This document shows positions 26,084-35,984 of a stretch of 64,000 bases of DNA, piece by piece (position 1 is the stretch's first letter; each line of letters begins with the position of its first letter). Source of the stretch: Dokdonella fugitiva. GTDB taxonomy: Bacteria; Pseudomonadota; Gammaproteobacteria; Xanthomonadales; Rhodanobacteraceae. The notes beneath the pieces are model-generated. The model did not search any database and was not told the origin of the DNA. It worked only from the letters and a program-made list of their open reading frames with translations. The stretch lies in assembly GCF_014138265.1 (NCBI RefSeq), contig NZ_JACGXL010000001.1, forward strand, positions 938,525-1,002,524, in the 5' to 3' direction. Made by a program: the position numbers and the translations under genes.

Positions 26084-26229
26084 GCACTATCTCCTTCTCG
26101 GGTGGGCGATGGTATCGACGAACGCGGGCACCCGCGATCGACATGGCTTCGCATGCCCAACCGCTCCTGAATGCGGGCGAAGCGCGCGTTCATCGGGCGC
26201 TCGGGCCTGCGGTAACCTTCCCGGCGATC

Positions 26230-26586
26230 ATGCACGCTCGCATCCGCTACGACAGCCTCGACCTGACGCCGCCGAAGGGCGTGGCCGCGTGCGCCGAACG
26301 CGGGCTCCTGTTGCGGCGCCTGCATCATCGCGGCGGCACCGCCGTCGGCGTCGCGCGCGCACGCGACCTCGCCTCGCGCCGCCAGGTATCGCCTGCCACC
26401 GTTCGACGCATGGTGTCGTTCTTCACTCGCCACGCGGTGGACGCGCAGGCCCCCGGCTGGGCCGATCGCGACGAGCCTTCGACCGGCTACATCGCCTGGC
26501 TGCTCTGGGGCGGCGATCCGGGCCGGCGCTGGGCGGAGAAGCTCGTGCAACGCATGCAGCGCATCGACGGCGGAGCAGGCGGATGA
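26230..26586 (+). CDS. Conserved 118-aa protein of phage or plasmid type
   Basis: The conserved part starts at the ATG at 26230 (MHARIRYDSLDLTPPKGV). Typical features are AERGLLLRRLHHRGGTAVGVARARDL and VSPATVRRMVSFFTRH in pieces, and PSTGYIAWLLWGGDPGRRW. Relatives are known from prophages and Xanthomonadaceae genomes, where they sit beside capsid or regulatory genes; no activity is established. No strong ribosome binding site precedes it. The stop overlaps the next start as ATGA, so the two genes are translationally coupled. An earlier start at 26143 is possible but less supported. Confidence 0.65.
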   Translation: MHARIRYDSLDLTPPKGVAACAERGLLLRRLHHRGGTAVGVARARDLASRRQVSPATVRRMVSFFTRHAVDAQAPGWADRDEPSTGYIAWLLWGGDPGRRWAEKLVQRMQRIDGGAGG

Positions 26587-26771
26587 CACCGGGCGCAAAA
26601 CCCCCATGGAAGAAGTCCAACCCGGTCCGCCCATCGGTGCGAATGCGCTTGACGCCGGAACAAGTCGAAGAAGCCAAGGCACGCGCGGCTGCGGCCGGGC
26701 GCCGCTATCCGAACCTCGTCGACAACATGGCCATCGCGAAGAAGGCGCGGCGCGCGAAGCAGGAACGATGA
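26583..26771 (+). CDS. Small basic protein coupled to the 26230 gene
   Basis: A 62-residue basic protein (WKKSNPVRPSVRMRLT, then TPEQVEEAKARAAAAGRRYP, then NLVDNM and a lysine-arginine tail). The pattern of a WKK-containing head followed by AKARAxxAGRxYPNLVDNM is characteristic of small conserved proteins of unknown function in proteobacteria. It starts within the stop of the previous gene (ATGA), so it is expressed with it. Likely cytoplasmic; DNA or RNA binding is possible from charge only. Confidence 0.7.
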   Translation: MTPGAKPPWKKSNPVRPSVRMRLTPEQVEEAKARAAAAGRRYPNLVDNMAIAKKARRAKQER

Positions 26772-26787
26772 GTGCGATGCGTGTCGT

Positions 26788-27210
26788 TCAGTCGTCCGGC
26801 AACAGCTGCGGGTTCCAGGCGACTTCCCACAGGTGGTGGTCGGGATCCTCGAAATAGCCCGCGTAGCCGCCCCAGAATGTGTCGTGGGCAGGCTTCACGA
26901 TCGTCGAGCCCGCGGCCTTCGCCTCCGCCATCACGGCGTCGACTTCGTCCTTCGACCGCACGTTGTGCGCGAGGCTGACGTCGGTCCGGCTCGGCCTGCC
27001 CACCGCGATGCCGGCATCGTGGGCGAGGCTCGCGCGCGGCCACAGCGCGAGGCGCAAGCCCGCCTGCAGGTCGAAGAAGGCGACCGCGCCGTGCTCGAAT
27101 TCCGCGCCGACGATGCCCGGCGTCTGGAGGCCGAGGCCGTCGCGGTAGAAACGCACGGCGCGCTGGAGGTCGTCGACCGCGAGCGTGATGAGCGTGATGC
27201 GCGGTTTCAT
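26788..27210 (-). CDS. VOC-family protein
   Basis: A 140-residue protein with the VOC fold: RITLITLAVDDLQRAVRFY at the start, FEHGAVAFFDL in the first module, and a C-terminal YAGYFEDPDHHLWEVAWNP that carries the usual D-P-D-x-H-x-W-E ending with a probable metal glutamate. GGAGGAGAA precedes the start. It follows an SRPBCC gene by 75 bp on the same strand, and the two probably form one unit. Function is not determinable from sequence. Confidence 0.88.
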   Translation of the reverse strand: MKPRITLITLAVDDLQRAVRFYRDGLGLQTPGIVGAEFEHGAVAFFDLQAGLRLALWPRASLAHDAGIAVGRPSRTDVSLAHNVRSKDEVDAVMAEAKAAGSTIVKPAHDTFWGGYAGYFEDPDHHLWEVAWNPQLLPDD

Positions 27211-27284
27211 GGTGTTCTCCTCCGGGCTTCGCCCGAGCCGCATGCCGCGGCGGAGCGGCGCGATCGCCGCTCCGCGATGCAGGC

Positions 27285-27692
27285 TCAGCGTCGCGCTTCG
27301 ACGTAGCGCGCGAAATTGTCGAGGATCGCCTGCCAGCCCTGGCGCTGCATCTCGACCGGGTTCTCGGTTTCCGCGTCGAACGTGACGCGCACGTCGACGC
27401 CACCCTGGGCAGGGACGAACTCGACCGCGGCGGCGCGGTCGCCGAACGAGAATTCGAGCCGCTCGTTCGGCACGACCTTCGTGTACGTGCCCGCGAAGTC
27501 GAAACCGAAGCTGCCGTCCTTCGCTTCCATGCGCGACGAGAAATCGCCCCCTTCGCGCAGGTCGACCGTCGCCGCGGTCGTGTGCCAGTCGTCGCTCGCG
27601 GCGTTCCAGCGCAGGATGTCTTCGGGGGTGGTGTAGGCGTGCCACGCGGCGGCGACCGGGGCTTTGACGTGGCTTTCGACGCTGATCTTCAT
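27285..27692 (-). CDS. SRPBCC (AHSA1/START-like) protein
   Basis: A 135-residue protein of the Bet v 1/START fold: VESHVKAPVAAAWHAYTTPE at the N-terminus, WNAASDDWHT, then a strand region and the C-terminal helix GWQAILDNFARYVE. These proteins bind hydrophobic ligands or modify chaperone activity and are often encoded with VOC proteins and ArsR-type regulators; the VOC gene follows here. GAGGAA lies upstream of the start. No regulator is adjacent. The 260 bp upstream hold no recognised gene. Confidence 0.85.
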   Translation of the reverse strand: MKISVESHVKAPVAAAWHAYTTPEDILRWNAASDDWHTTAATVDLREGGDFSSRMEAKDGSFGFDFAGTYTKVVPNERLEFSFGDRAAAVEFVPAQGGVDVRVTFDAETENPVEMQRQGWQAILDNFARYVEARR

Positions 27693-27952
27693 GACGGGAT
27701 TCCTCGATAGGGTGGTGGTTGCCAAGATTGCCGGACGTTCGGCCGAGCCGGGCCACGAGGGCGAAGGCACGACGTCTTTCCGGTCTTGTCATGCATGGCG
27801 ACGAACGAGCACGGCACGGATCGACATCATTGGCTCGATGATCGACGCGGGTTCGCGAATCCGGGCCGAAGCCGGCCGCGCCGCGGCCCGGGCGGCAGGC
27901 CGAGGCGACCGCGCGACCTTGCAGCGTGTACGTCGCCTGCGCGATCACCGCC

Positions 27953-28432
27953 TCACGGCATGCGTGAAAAATAATTCGTGCGCATGATCGGCTTGCCGTC
28001 GCTGCCGAAGTAGGCCGCGGTTTCGATCATCGTGCGCCCGTCCGCGGCGACCGCGTAGACGCGCGTGTTCGCCGGCAGGCCGCCCTTCGCGAGCGACATG
28101 ACGAGCACGCCGGGTTGCGGCATCGTCATCGCGGCGACGTCGGCTTCGGCGCTGCCGGCGACCGCGGACGGCGTGCCGTCGAGCATGGTCATGCCGGTGG
28201 CGTGGCTCGCGTTGCCACCTGCATCGACGATGTCGACCGTCGTCGCCCACTTCCCATCCGCCTCGGCGAACGCGATCGTGACGCTCCGCGGCCGCGCCTC
28301 CGGCGGCATCGGCAGGCGCGAGACGTCGACGGACCAGTGGCCGACGAGCGGCGAGCGATGCGCCGAATCCGAGGCGAACGCCGCTCCGGCGATCGATCCG
28401 ACGGCGAGCAGCAGTGCAAGGGTCGTCCTCAT
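27953..28432 (-). CDS. Secreted small protein of unknown function
   Basis: A 159-residue protein with a clear signal peptide (residues 1-20, AFA). The mature part is mostly beta (LVGHWSVDVSRLPMPPEAR, VTIAFAEADGKWATTV, TMPQPGVLVMSLAKGG), like small periplasmic proteins with a lipocalin-like or META-type sheet, but no named domain is recognised. The gene follows the DUF72 gene by about 50 bp on the same strand. Confidence that it is a real exported protein is good; function unknown. Confidence 0.75.
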   Translation of the reverse strand: MRTTLALLLAVGSIAGAAFASDSAHRSPLVGHWSVDVSRLPMPPEARPRSVTIAFAEADGKWATTVDIVDAGGNASHATGMTMLDGTPSAVAGSAEADVAAMTMPQPGVLVMSLAKGGLPANTRVYAVAADGRTMIETAAYFGSDGKPIMRTNYFSRMP

Positions 28433-28482
28433 GACGTGATTACCGGATATGCCTGACGGCTGCGAGCATAGTCGATCCGGGT

Positions 28483-29259
28483 TCACGCTCGAACTACACC
28501 GCTCTTCGCCGGCGCTCGCCCGCGAGCGGGCGTGCCAATCCTTGCTCCGACCGCCAAGGCGTCGGTCAGCGCATGCCCGAGCGCCGTGTTGTCGAAGATG
28601 CACCAGCGCTCGCGCGTGCGAAGCGACGGTCGCATCAAGCGCGCCGCGATGCGTTCGAGGGTCGCTCGAGGATAGGCGTCGTAGTACACGCGCGGCGAGC
28701 CGTGCAAACGCGCATATTCGATGCGGCGGTCCCCGCCCGGCACTGCCGCGCGCGGCGGGCGCGCAGGATCGGCGGCGACCCGCGCGATGCCGCGTGAACG
28801 CAGGGCCGACTCGACGTCGATCGTGAACCACGACGCATGACGGGGTTCGCAAGCCACCGCGCCCCGATAGGACGCCTGCATGCGGTCGAAGAACGCGAGC
28901 GCCACGCGCGCATCGAACGCGAGGGTCGGCGGCAGCTGCAGCAAGAGTACCCCGAGTTTCTCGCGAAGCTGCAGCACCGCGTCGAGGAAGGACCGCAGGT
29001 CGCCTTCGCAATCGCGCAAGCGCTTCTCGTGACTCAACACCCTGGGCATCTTCACGGCGAAACGGAACTCGTCCGGCACCGCGTCGGCCCATTTCGCGTA
29101 GGTTCGCGGGCGATGCGGCTTGTAGAACGACGAATTGATCTCGACGGCATCGAAGACGCGCGCATAACGCTCCAGATGCGAGCCATCGCCCGGGAACGCG
29201 CCGGCGTGGATCGCGGCGATCGACCATCCGGCGCAGCCTATGCGGATCCTCGTGTGCAT
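28483..29259 (-). CDS. DUF72-family protein
   Basis: A 258-residue protein; the start at 29259 gives MHTRIRIGCAGWSI, the typical opening of DUF72 (YecE) proteins. Further conserved pieces are YARVFDAVEINSSFY, FRFAVKMPR, LLLQLPPTLAFD, VACEPRHASWF and YARLHGSPRVYYDAYP. The family forms a TIM barrel of unknown activity in the cytoplasm. C-terminal cysteine W-C-I-F-D-N-T is normal for it. It is divergent from the RMD1 gene at 29437. Confidence 0.92.
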   Translation of the reverse strand: MHTRIRIGCAGWSIAAIHAGAFPGDGSHLERYARVFDAVEINSSFYKPHRPRTYAKWADAVPDEFRFAVKMPRVLSHEKRLRDCEGDLRSFLDAVLQLREKLGVLLLQLPPTLAFDARVALAFFDRMQASYRGAVACEPRHASWFTIDVESALRSRGIARVAADPARPPRAAVPGGDRRIEYARLHGSPRVYYDAYPRATLERIAARLMRPSLRTRERWCIFDNTALGHALTDALAVGARIGTPARGRAPAKSGVVRA

Positions 29260-29436
29260 GGTGCCATCGTGCCGGGCGGTCCATGAATGATCGGCATCGC
29301 CGTGTGCCTGCAGCGTCGCGCCGCCGATGCGCACTCGGATCTGTGCAGCGCGAGCGCCGCGGGCGAGCGAGGTGGCAGGAACGACCGCCAGGGCCTATCT
29401 TTGTGCGTACGTCGAATACCTGAAAACGGAGTTTCC

Positions 29437-30552
29437 GTGACCGATGTGGTCGTTCGCCGAGGCGAGATTCTCGCGCTGCGCCTGTTCGACGTGGCGTATT
29501 CGATCGACCTCGCGTCCGCGGAAGCGCTCTGCGTCACGCACGCGAAGGCGCGCAGCGATCGCAGCCGCCTCAGCCAGGCCTCGGAAAAGGCGATCGCGTT
29601 CGGCGATCCACCCGTGCTGCTCCGCCTCGGCACGATCGAGCTGGCGATCGGCGGCGCGCTGGCGATCGCGCATGCGTCCGTGCGCCTGTACGACTTCGGC
29701 GCCGTCGCGCTCACCCTTCGCATTCCCGTCGCCGACGAGGCGTGGCTCGCATTCGAGCGTCGCGTCGAAGCCGTGCAGGAAGCGATCGGTCCGGCGGCAT
29801 CGGCGACGGTCTGGCGCGACGTGCTCGAGCGCACGCTCGCGATCGTCGCAGCGGCGCTCGAACGCCCGTCGCCGGCGACGCTGCAGGAAGACTACCTGAT
29901 CGCGGTCGTGCACGAGCTCGCCGAACCGCTCTCCGCCGCGGCGCTGCAGCAGCAGGTCGACCTCGCGGTGCTGCTCTCCGGCGAGCGGCGGCGGCTCGCC
30001 GCGGGCGAGAAGCGCGAACTGCTCAAGCAGAGCTACTCCTACTTCGACGACGACCTCGTCGTGCTCACCTGGGATCGCGCCTTCATCTACGATCCCGAGG
30101 GCCATCCCGACGTCGCCGACGTCATCGAAGTCGCGAACGCGCAGCTGCTCGAGTTCCGCTACTACGACGAACTGCTCGATGCGGAGCTGCCGCGCATGTA
30201 CGACCAGGTCGAGGCGGCGCGACGCGGACGTCCATCGTTCGCCGCGCCGCGTTTCGCGCGCCTCGCGCGCAGCCTCTACACGCTCGTCGCGGAAGTCACC
30301 GAACTCACCGAGAAGGTGGACAACGCGCTGCAGGTGACGGAAGACGTCTACCTCGCGCGCATCTATTCGTCCGCGCTCGACCTGTTCCGCGTGCCCAAGC
30401 TCGTCGCGGCGGTCGACCGCAAGCTCGCCATCGTGCGCGACACCTACACCGCGCTGTATGAAGAAGCCAGCAGCAGTCGCGCCGAACTGCTCGAGCTCGC
30501 GATCGTCGTGCTCATCGTGATCGAGATCATCCTCGGCATCGCGCGCCTGTGA
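29437..30552 (+). CDS. RMD1/YagE (DUF155) family protein with C-terminal membrane anchor
   Basis: A 371-residue protein starting at GTG with CGGAG upstream. The DUF155 signature is seen as DLVVLTWDRAFIYDP and IEVANAQLLEFRYYDELLD, followed by helical segments (YTLVAEVTELTEKVDNALQV, DVYLARIYSSALDLF) and one C-terminal transmembrane helix (about 351-371, LELAIVVLIVIEIIL). In eukaryotes the family is mitochondrial and needed for mitochondrial translation; the bacterial role is undefined. A membrane-tethered cytoplasmic domain is expected. It is a single gene between divergent DUF72 and convergent DUF1801 genes. Confidence 0.9.
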   Translation: MTDVVVRRGEILALRLFDVAYSIDLASAEALCVTHAKARSDRSRLSQASEKAIAFGDPPVLLRLGTIELAIGGALAIAHASVRLYDFGAVALTLRIPVADEAWLAFERRVEAVQEAIGPAASATVWRDVLERTLAIVAAALERPSPATLQEDYLIAVVHELAEPLSAAALQQQVDLAVLLSGERRRLAAGEKRELLKQSYSYFDDDLVVLTWDRAFIYDPEGHPDVADVIEVANAQLLEFRYYDELLDAELPRMYDQVEAARRGRPSFAAPRFARLARSLYTLVAEVTELTEKVDNALQVTEDVYLARIYSSALDLFRVPKLVAAVDRKLAIVRDTYTALYEEASSSRAELLELAIVVLIVIEIILGIARL

Positions 30553-30584
30553 CCGACGCGGCGCGTGGCGCCCGCAACCACGGC

Positions 30585-31046
30585 TCATCGCGGGCGACCG
30601 CCCTCCTCGATGCGCCGCCGCAGGTCGGCATGCGCGGCGCGCACGAGCGCATCCAGCGCCGCGTCGTCGATCGCCTGCCCCGGCCGCAGCCTGGCGTGCC
30701 GCATCGCCTTGCCCGTCCCCTGCAAGAGCCCCTCGGGATCGGCGAGCGCGGCGCCGTGGAAGAAGCCGACGTTGACGTGCGCGCTGAACGTCGCGACGTA
30801 GGCGAACGCCGCGTCGCCTACGCACGCGGTCGGCTGGCCGTCGTGCATGAGCTCGCGCACGTCGTCGGCGCAGGCGCGCATGCGTTCGAACCAGGTCCTC
30901 GCGATGGATCGCAGGTCGGCGGGTTCCGCGCTCAGCCATGCGTCGACCTCCGGATCGCGCTTCACCGCGCCGGAAAGACGGAACCGTTCTTCGCGACCGG
31001 TCAGGCCGCGGATATCCAATGGAATGCGACGAAGCCGTCCACGCAT
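30585..31046 (-). CDS. DUF1801-domain protein
   Basis: A protein of about 153 residues. The domain starts near AVKRDPEVDAWLSAE; conserved parts are RELMHDGQPTACVGDAAFAY and HVNVGFFHGAALADP, then GTGKAMRHARLRPG. This fits the YdhG/DUF1801 fold, small cytoplasmic proteins of unknown function. The start is uncertain: a GTG just before KRDPEVDAW would also do. It converges on the RMD1 gene, 32 bp away. Confidence 0.8.
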   Translation of the reverse strand: MRGRLRRIPLDIRGLTGREERFRLSGAVKRDPEVDAWLSAEPADLRSIARTWFERMRACADDVRELMHDGQPTACVGDAAFAYVATFSAHVNVGFFHGAALADPEGLLQGTGKAMRHARLRPGQAIDDAALDALVRAAHADLRRRIEEGGRPR

Positions 31047-31235
31047 GTCTTCACCTGCAAAGGTCGTCCCACGGGAGCGTCGCGCCAATCTGTTCCGCCG
31101 ACCAGTGCCGCGTGATCCGGATGGTCGACGCGGCACCCGAGACATGCCACCCACGCATGTCGTCCACCGGATGCATCGCGTCGTGATGGGCCGACGGCCT
31201 TTCGGCTTGCCGACGCCCGGCTTCCACGGGATGCA

Positions 31236-31292
31236 TCAGGGTTTGATCGGCGCACCGCACTTGGAGCAGAACTGCGGAACGGAAAACGGGTT
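31236..31292 (-). other. In-frame continuation after the TAG of the next gene: second half of a zinc ribbon
   Basis: Directly after the TAG at 31293-31295 the same frame continues for 18 sense codons (NPFSVPQFCSKCGAPIKP) to a TGA at 31236-31238. The added CSKC pairs with CDGC just before the TAG to make a complete CxxCG-x15-CxxCG zinc ribbon. Either a recent nonsense mutation or readthrough is implied. Confidence 0.7.
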
Positions 31293-31595
31293 CTAGCTGT
31301 GCAACGTGCGACCGCATCCGTCGCAGAAGCGTACCGCGCGCAGGTTGAGAACGGTGATGAGCGCGAGCATCGGCACGGCCACGAGGAGGAATTCGCCCGG
31401 CGCCCCCGTGAGCAGCATGAAAGCGAGGAGCGTGACGTTCGAAAACAGGAGAATCGGCAGGAACAGCCGGCGCTTCAAGGCCGCGTCACGATTGAAGGCG
31501 AAGAAGGCGAGCCCGCCGAGGGACATCGCACACCATGTCGCGACGAACCAGGGATAGTAGATGGCCTTCGTGGGATCGATGAAATCCGCGTGCAT
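31293..31595 (-). CDS. Small membrane protein with split zinc ribbon
   Basis: A 100-residue protein with GGAGAGG before its start at 31595. Three hydrophobic segments (about 14-34, 42-62 and 66-86) are followed by RFCDGCGRTLHS, where a CxxCG knuckle ends at a TAG stop. The same frame beyond that stop encodes a second CxxCG knuckle, so the annotated protein is probably a shortened form of a membrane protein with a C-terminal zinc ribbon. Similar zinc ribbons serve as small structural domains. Function unknown. An assembly error at one base would also explain the stop. Confidence 0.65.
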   Translation of the reverse strand: MHADFIDPTKAIYYPWFVATWCAMSLGGLAFFAFNRDAALKRRLFLPILLFSNVTLLAFMLLTGAPGEFLLVAVPMLALITVLNLRAVRFCDGCGRTLHS

Positions 31596-31635
31596 GTCCT
31601 CTCCTGACTCTAGCCGTGAAGGCGCGGTCGCTCCA

Positions 31636-32115
31636 TCAACCCGGGCATTTGAGATTCAAGGCCTGGATCGTCGCATCGACATCGGCGGCGAGATTCTCGA
31701 CGAGCATGATGTGCTGCTCGTCGTTGTCCGGCACGCGATCGCTGACCTGTGCGGAGTAGTACCGCATCGACAGCATGATCGTGCGGCGTTCCTCGCGGTT
31801 CACCCACATGTAAAGCTGCTGATGCACGTTCGCGAGCTGCTGCTCGTGCATGGCGCTGAAACGTTGCCAGTCGGGGCCGCTCCATTCGCAGCGCGTCCAG
31901 GCGCTGCCGAAATGGCTGCGATAGAAGTCGAGTGCGGGCGTAGCGGGGTACGCGACCTTCAGCACGAACTGCGTCTGGAATCCACCCGCCGCAATGGCGA
32001 GCGGGAATCGCTCGACGGACACGGCACCGGGCGGCAGCGGGATGGCCGTCGGCTCGCGAGCGCATCCGTGGAGCAACAGCGCCACGACGATCGCGGCACA
32101 CGACCCTCGAAACAT
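31636..32115 (-). CDS. Putative lipoprotein
   Basis: A 159-residue protein with a lipoprotein signal (residues 1-17) ending in the lipobox LLHGC with cysteine 18. The mature protein has a hydrophobic strand region (FQTQFVLKVAYPATPALDFY) and a helical central part (RFSAMHEQQLANVHQQLYMW), suggesting a small periplasmic or outer-membrane lipoprotein. No named domain is recognised. The next gene on the same strand (ABM domain) begins nearby. Confidence 0.75.
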   Translation of the reverse strand: MFRGSCAAIVVALLLHGCAREPTAIPLPPGAVSVERFPLAIAAGGFQTQFVLKVAYPATPALDFYRSHFGSAWTRCEWSGPDWQRFSAMHEQQLANVHQQLYMWVNREERRTIMLSMRYYSAQVSDRVPDNDEQHIMLVENLAADVDATIQALNLKCPG

Positions 32116-32130
32116 CGCACGGCTCGGCCG

Positions 32131-32460
32131 TCATTCACCGGTATCCTCCTTGGCATACCCGCGTCGTTCGCCCAACCCGTAGCCGCCCACGACTCTTGTC
32201 TCGCGCTGGCGGCCGAACGAGGCGATGAGCGGCATTGCCGCAGTGATCGACGCCTTGACCGCGGGCCGCTGCAGCGCGGCCTTGTGGGCGGCTTCGTCTT
32301 GCCAGACCTCGGTGATCCATATGGTATCCGCGTCCGCCGGGCCTTCGGCGACGACGTAGCTGCGGCAGCCGGGCATGCCATCGACATCGGCGAGCAGGAG
32401 CGAGACGAGCGCCTCGCGCCGTCCGGGTTGCGCCTTGAAGCGCGTGACGAGTCCGCACAT
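32131..32460 (-). CDS. Antibiotic-biosynthesis-monooxygenase (ABM) domain protein
   Basis: A 109-residue protein of the ABM ferredoxin-like fold: GLVTRFKAQPGRREALVSLL, then MPGCRSYVVAEGP and IWITEVWQDEAAHKAALQRP. Members act as cofactor-free monooxygenases or quinol oxidases or are small stress proteins such as YgiN. The start at 32460 has AAGGGA upstream. A second ABM gene is at 56988. Specific activity is unknown. Confidence 0.88.
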   Translation of the reverse strand: MCGLVTRFKAQPGRREALVSLLLADVDGMPGCRSYVVAEGPADADTIWITEVWQDEAAHKAALQRPAVKASITAAMPLIASFGRQRETRVVGGYGLGERRGYAKEDTGE

Positions 32461-32689
32461 GGCCGTCCCTTGGGCTGCAGCGAAGGTCGGTAGCAGGAAG
32501 TGTGCGGCGCGATGCCGATCGGGCGAGCCGCGGACGAATTCACGCAGGCATCGAGGGAGGTTTCGCGCGGATGAATGCAAAGCAGCTACTCCCCGTTTCA
32601 CTATCTTAAAGCACGGGGGGATTGCTGCAAGCCCCCGCCTCGGGCGTCCAATCGCCGGCCTCGACGAGTCCACCGAGCCCGGAGGCAGC

Positions 32690-34192
<1,503 letters not shown>

Positions 34193-34279
34193 TCGCCACC
34201 TGCTCGAAGAGGCATGCATCCACAGTCATGCCGACCGGCGACGGGTCGCCTCGCCGCCCGGTCGGCACATTGCTCCCGA

Positions 34280-34657
34280 TCAGGGGCCGTTGCGAATCGC
34301 GCTGAGCACGCGCTCCGGTGGAAGGATCGCCGCGGCGCGCTCCATCGGCAGCTTCCGCTGCGTGATGTCGTACCAGACCTCGTCTTCATCGCATTCGATC
34401 CCCAAGTGCAAGAGATCGAGGATGCCGACGAACTCGAAATGGACCATGCCCCCGTGGTCATTCCTGTAGCGGTGCTCGGCGCGCTTGCCGCGCTGCTTCG
34501 CCATCGTCAGCGCCTTGCGCGCCGTCTCCGCGCGGAGAACGACGATGCGTTCCTCGCACATTCGCATTACGCCGGGCTTGCCGTCGTCGACGATCCTGAA
34601 CTGGAAGAGCAGCTTGGCGGAGAATCGGACCGTCTTCGCGGATGAGGTCTTCGGCAT
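34280..34657 (-). CDS. DUF4288-domain protein
   Basis: A 125-residue protein. The start at 34657 (MPKTSSAKTVRFSAKLLFQF) has GGAG upstream. DUF4288 features follow: CEERIVVLRAETARKALTMA, RGKRAEHRY, VHFEFVGILDLLHLGIECDE, DEVWYDI and LPMERAAAILP. The family is cytoplasmic, of unknown function. An upstream ATG at 34705 is possible but without a ribosome binding site. It is a single gene between the monooxygenase and the beta-helix gene. Confidence 0.85.
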   Translation of the reverse strand: MPKTSSAKTVRFSAKLLFQFRIVDDGKPGVMRMCEERIVVLRAETARKALTMAKQRGKRAEHRYRNDHGGMVHFEFVGILDLLHLGIECDEDEVWYDITQRKLPMERAAAILPPERVLSAIRNGP

Positions 34658-34755
34658 GCGTGGCTCCGGTATCACGAAAAAGCCAGAGTAGACCTTTTCG
34701 AGCATCGCACGCCGACCGGAAACCCGCAGGCGCCACTGACGCGTGACTCCGTGCG

Positions 34756-35811
34756 TCAATCGAAACCATCGTCGAACAGGCGGTCGAGTTCGTACGCGCC
34801 GATGTCCACGCGCTGCGCGGCGACGCGCGGTCGGCCGAGCAGGTCCTCGGCGCCGATGCCGGCCGTCGGGTCGTTCTCGCCCTGGTTGGTCAACGGCGAT
34901 CCGGCCGAGAGCGGCAGGTCGACGCACAACGCGCCGCAATCGCCGAACTCGGGATCGATCGACAGCTCGCCGGTTTCGTTCTGCGGCGGCAGCGAGGTGT
35001 GCGAACCGATGTCGTTGTCGAGCAGCGCGTGGCGATCGCCGTTCAGCATGTACAGGTCGAAGGCGACGTTGTCGTTGTCCCAGATGATGTTGTTGGCGAA
35101 TTCGGCGTGCGACGCCGCAGTGACCGGGTTCGAGTAGACCGCCGCGCCGCCCTGCCCGCCGAGCCGCACGTTGTGCGCAATCGTGTTGTTGACGACGTGC
35201 GCCTCGCCGGTGAGGTTGATCGACAGCGCCGCCATGCCCGGCGCTTCGTTGCCGTTGAAGAGGCTGTTGCGCAGGGTGAACGTGCCCCAGCCGTTGACCG
35301 CGAGCGCGCCGGCGCTGATTTCCGAATGGCCGAGCAGGAAGCGCACTGCTTCGATACGGACGTCGGCGCCGCCGCCCTGGTCGTACAGGTAGACCGCCAT
35401 GTTGCCGCCGGCGCTGACGAACTCGCCGCCGAAGCCGCGCATCACGGTGAGGTGCTGGATCACCGCGAAGTCAGCACCGCCGAACTCGAACAGGAACGGC
35501 CGTAGCGCGCCGTCGCCGTCGATGAAGGTCTCGCCCGTGCGCGCCGAGCAGTCGCTGTTGTAGCCGCCGTCGACGATCAGCGGGAGCTGGTCGGCGCCGG
35601 CGACGTTGCTCCGGTAGGCAAGCGTCGTCGCGGGGGTGATGACGCCGGAGCGCAGCTTGACGAAATCGGCCTCGCCGTTCGTCGCCGCGGCGGTGAAGGC
35701 GCCTTGCAGCTGCGAGGCATTGCCCACGCAATGGGAGACGGTCGCCATCGCGGCGGGAGACGCGATGAGAACCGCAGCACCGAATACGGCAGGTTGAAAG
35801 CAGCGCAGCAT
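34756..35811 (-). CDS. Secreted beta-helix protein with C-terminal GFD tail
   Basis: A 351-residue protein; the start at 35811 has GGAG upstream and opens a signal peptide (about 1-23, AMA). A segment on the first 60 residues (CVGNASQLQGAFTAAATNGE) resembles the 13189 product. Beta-helix repeats of N-x-I/L type follow (NSLFNGNEAPG, VNNTIAHN, ANNIIWDND), then VDIGAYE and the end LDRLFDDGFD. Cysteines DCGALCVD near the end could be structural. It is likely an extracellular or surface protein with the shared tail. It is divergent from the lipocalin at 35985. Confidence 0.82.
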   Translation of the reverse strand: MLRCFQPAVFGAAVLIASPAAMATVSHCVGNASQLQGAFTAAATNGEADFVKLRSGVITPATTLAYRSNVAGADQLPLIVDGGYNSDCSARTGETFIDGDGALRPFLFEFGGADFAVIQHLTVMRGFGGEFVSAGGNMAVYLYDQGGGADVRIEAVRFLLGHSEISAGALAVNGWGTFTLRNSLFNGNEAPGMAALSINLTGEAHVVNNTIAHNVRLGGQGGAAVYSNPVTAASHAEFANNIIWDNDNVAFDLYMLNGDRHALLDNDIGSHTSLPPQNETGELSIDPEFGDCGALCVDLPLSAGSPLTNQGENDPTAGIGAEDLLGRPRVAAQRVDIGAYELDRLFDDGFD

Positions 35812-35984
35812 GGTGGGCTCCACTCGGCGGAAGGCTCGCGGGAAGGAACACGCACCGGAGGCGACAACGAACATCCGGCGGCCTACTGGACGCTGAATGT
35901 CGGCCGCGTCGAACCGTGCGGGGTTTCCGCAGGTTCACGCCGACGACGCTAGAACGAGAACTCTCATTGCAGAGGAGGCTTTCG

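Noticed and set aside
26230-26771. A prophage or integrated element
   Set aside because: Only two small phage-type genes are present; no integrase, structural gene or attachment repeat is found.
27693-27952. Possible small gene between the SRPBCC and secreted-protein genes
   Set aside because: No open frame with start, ribosome binding site or recognisable product was found.
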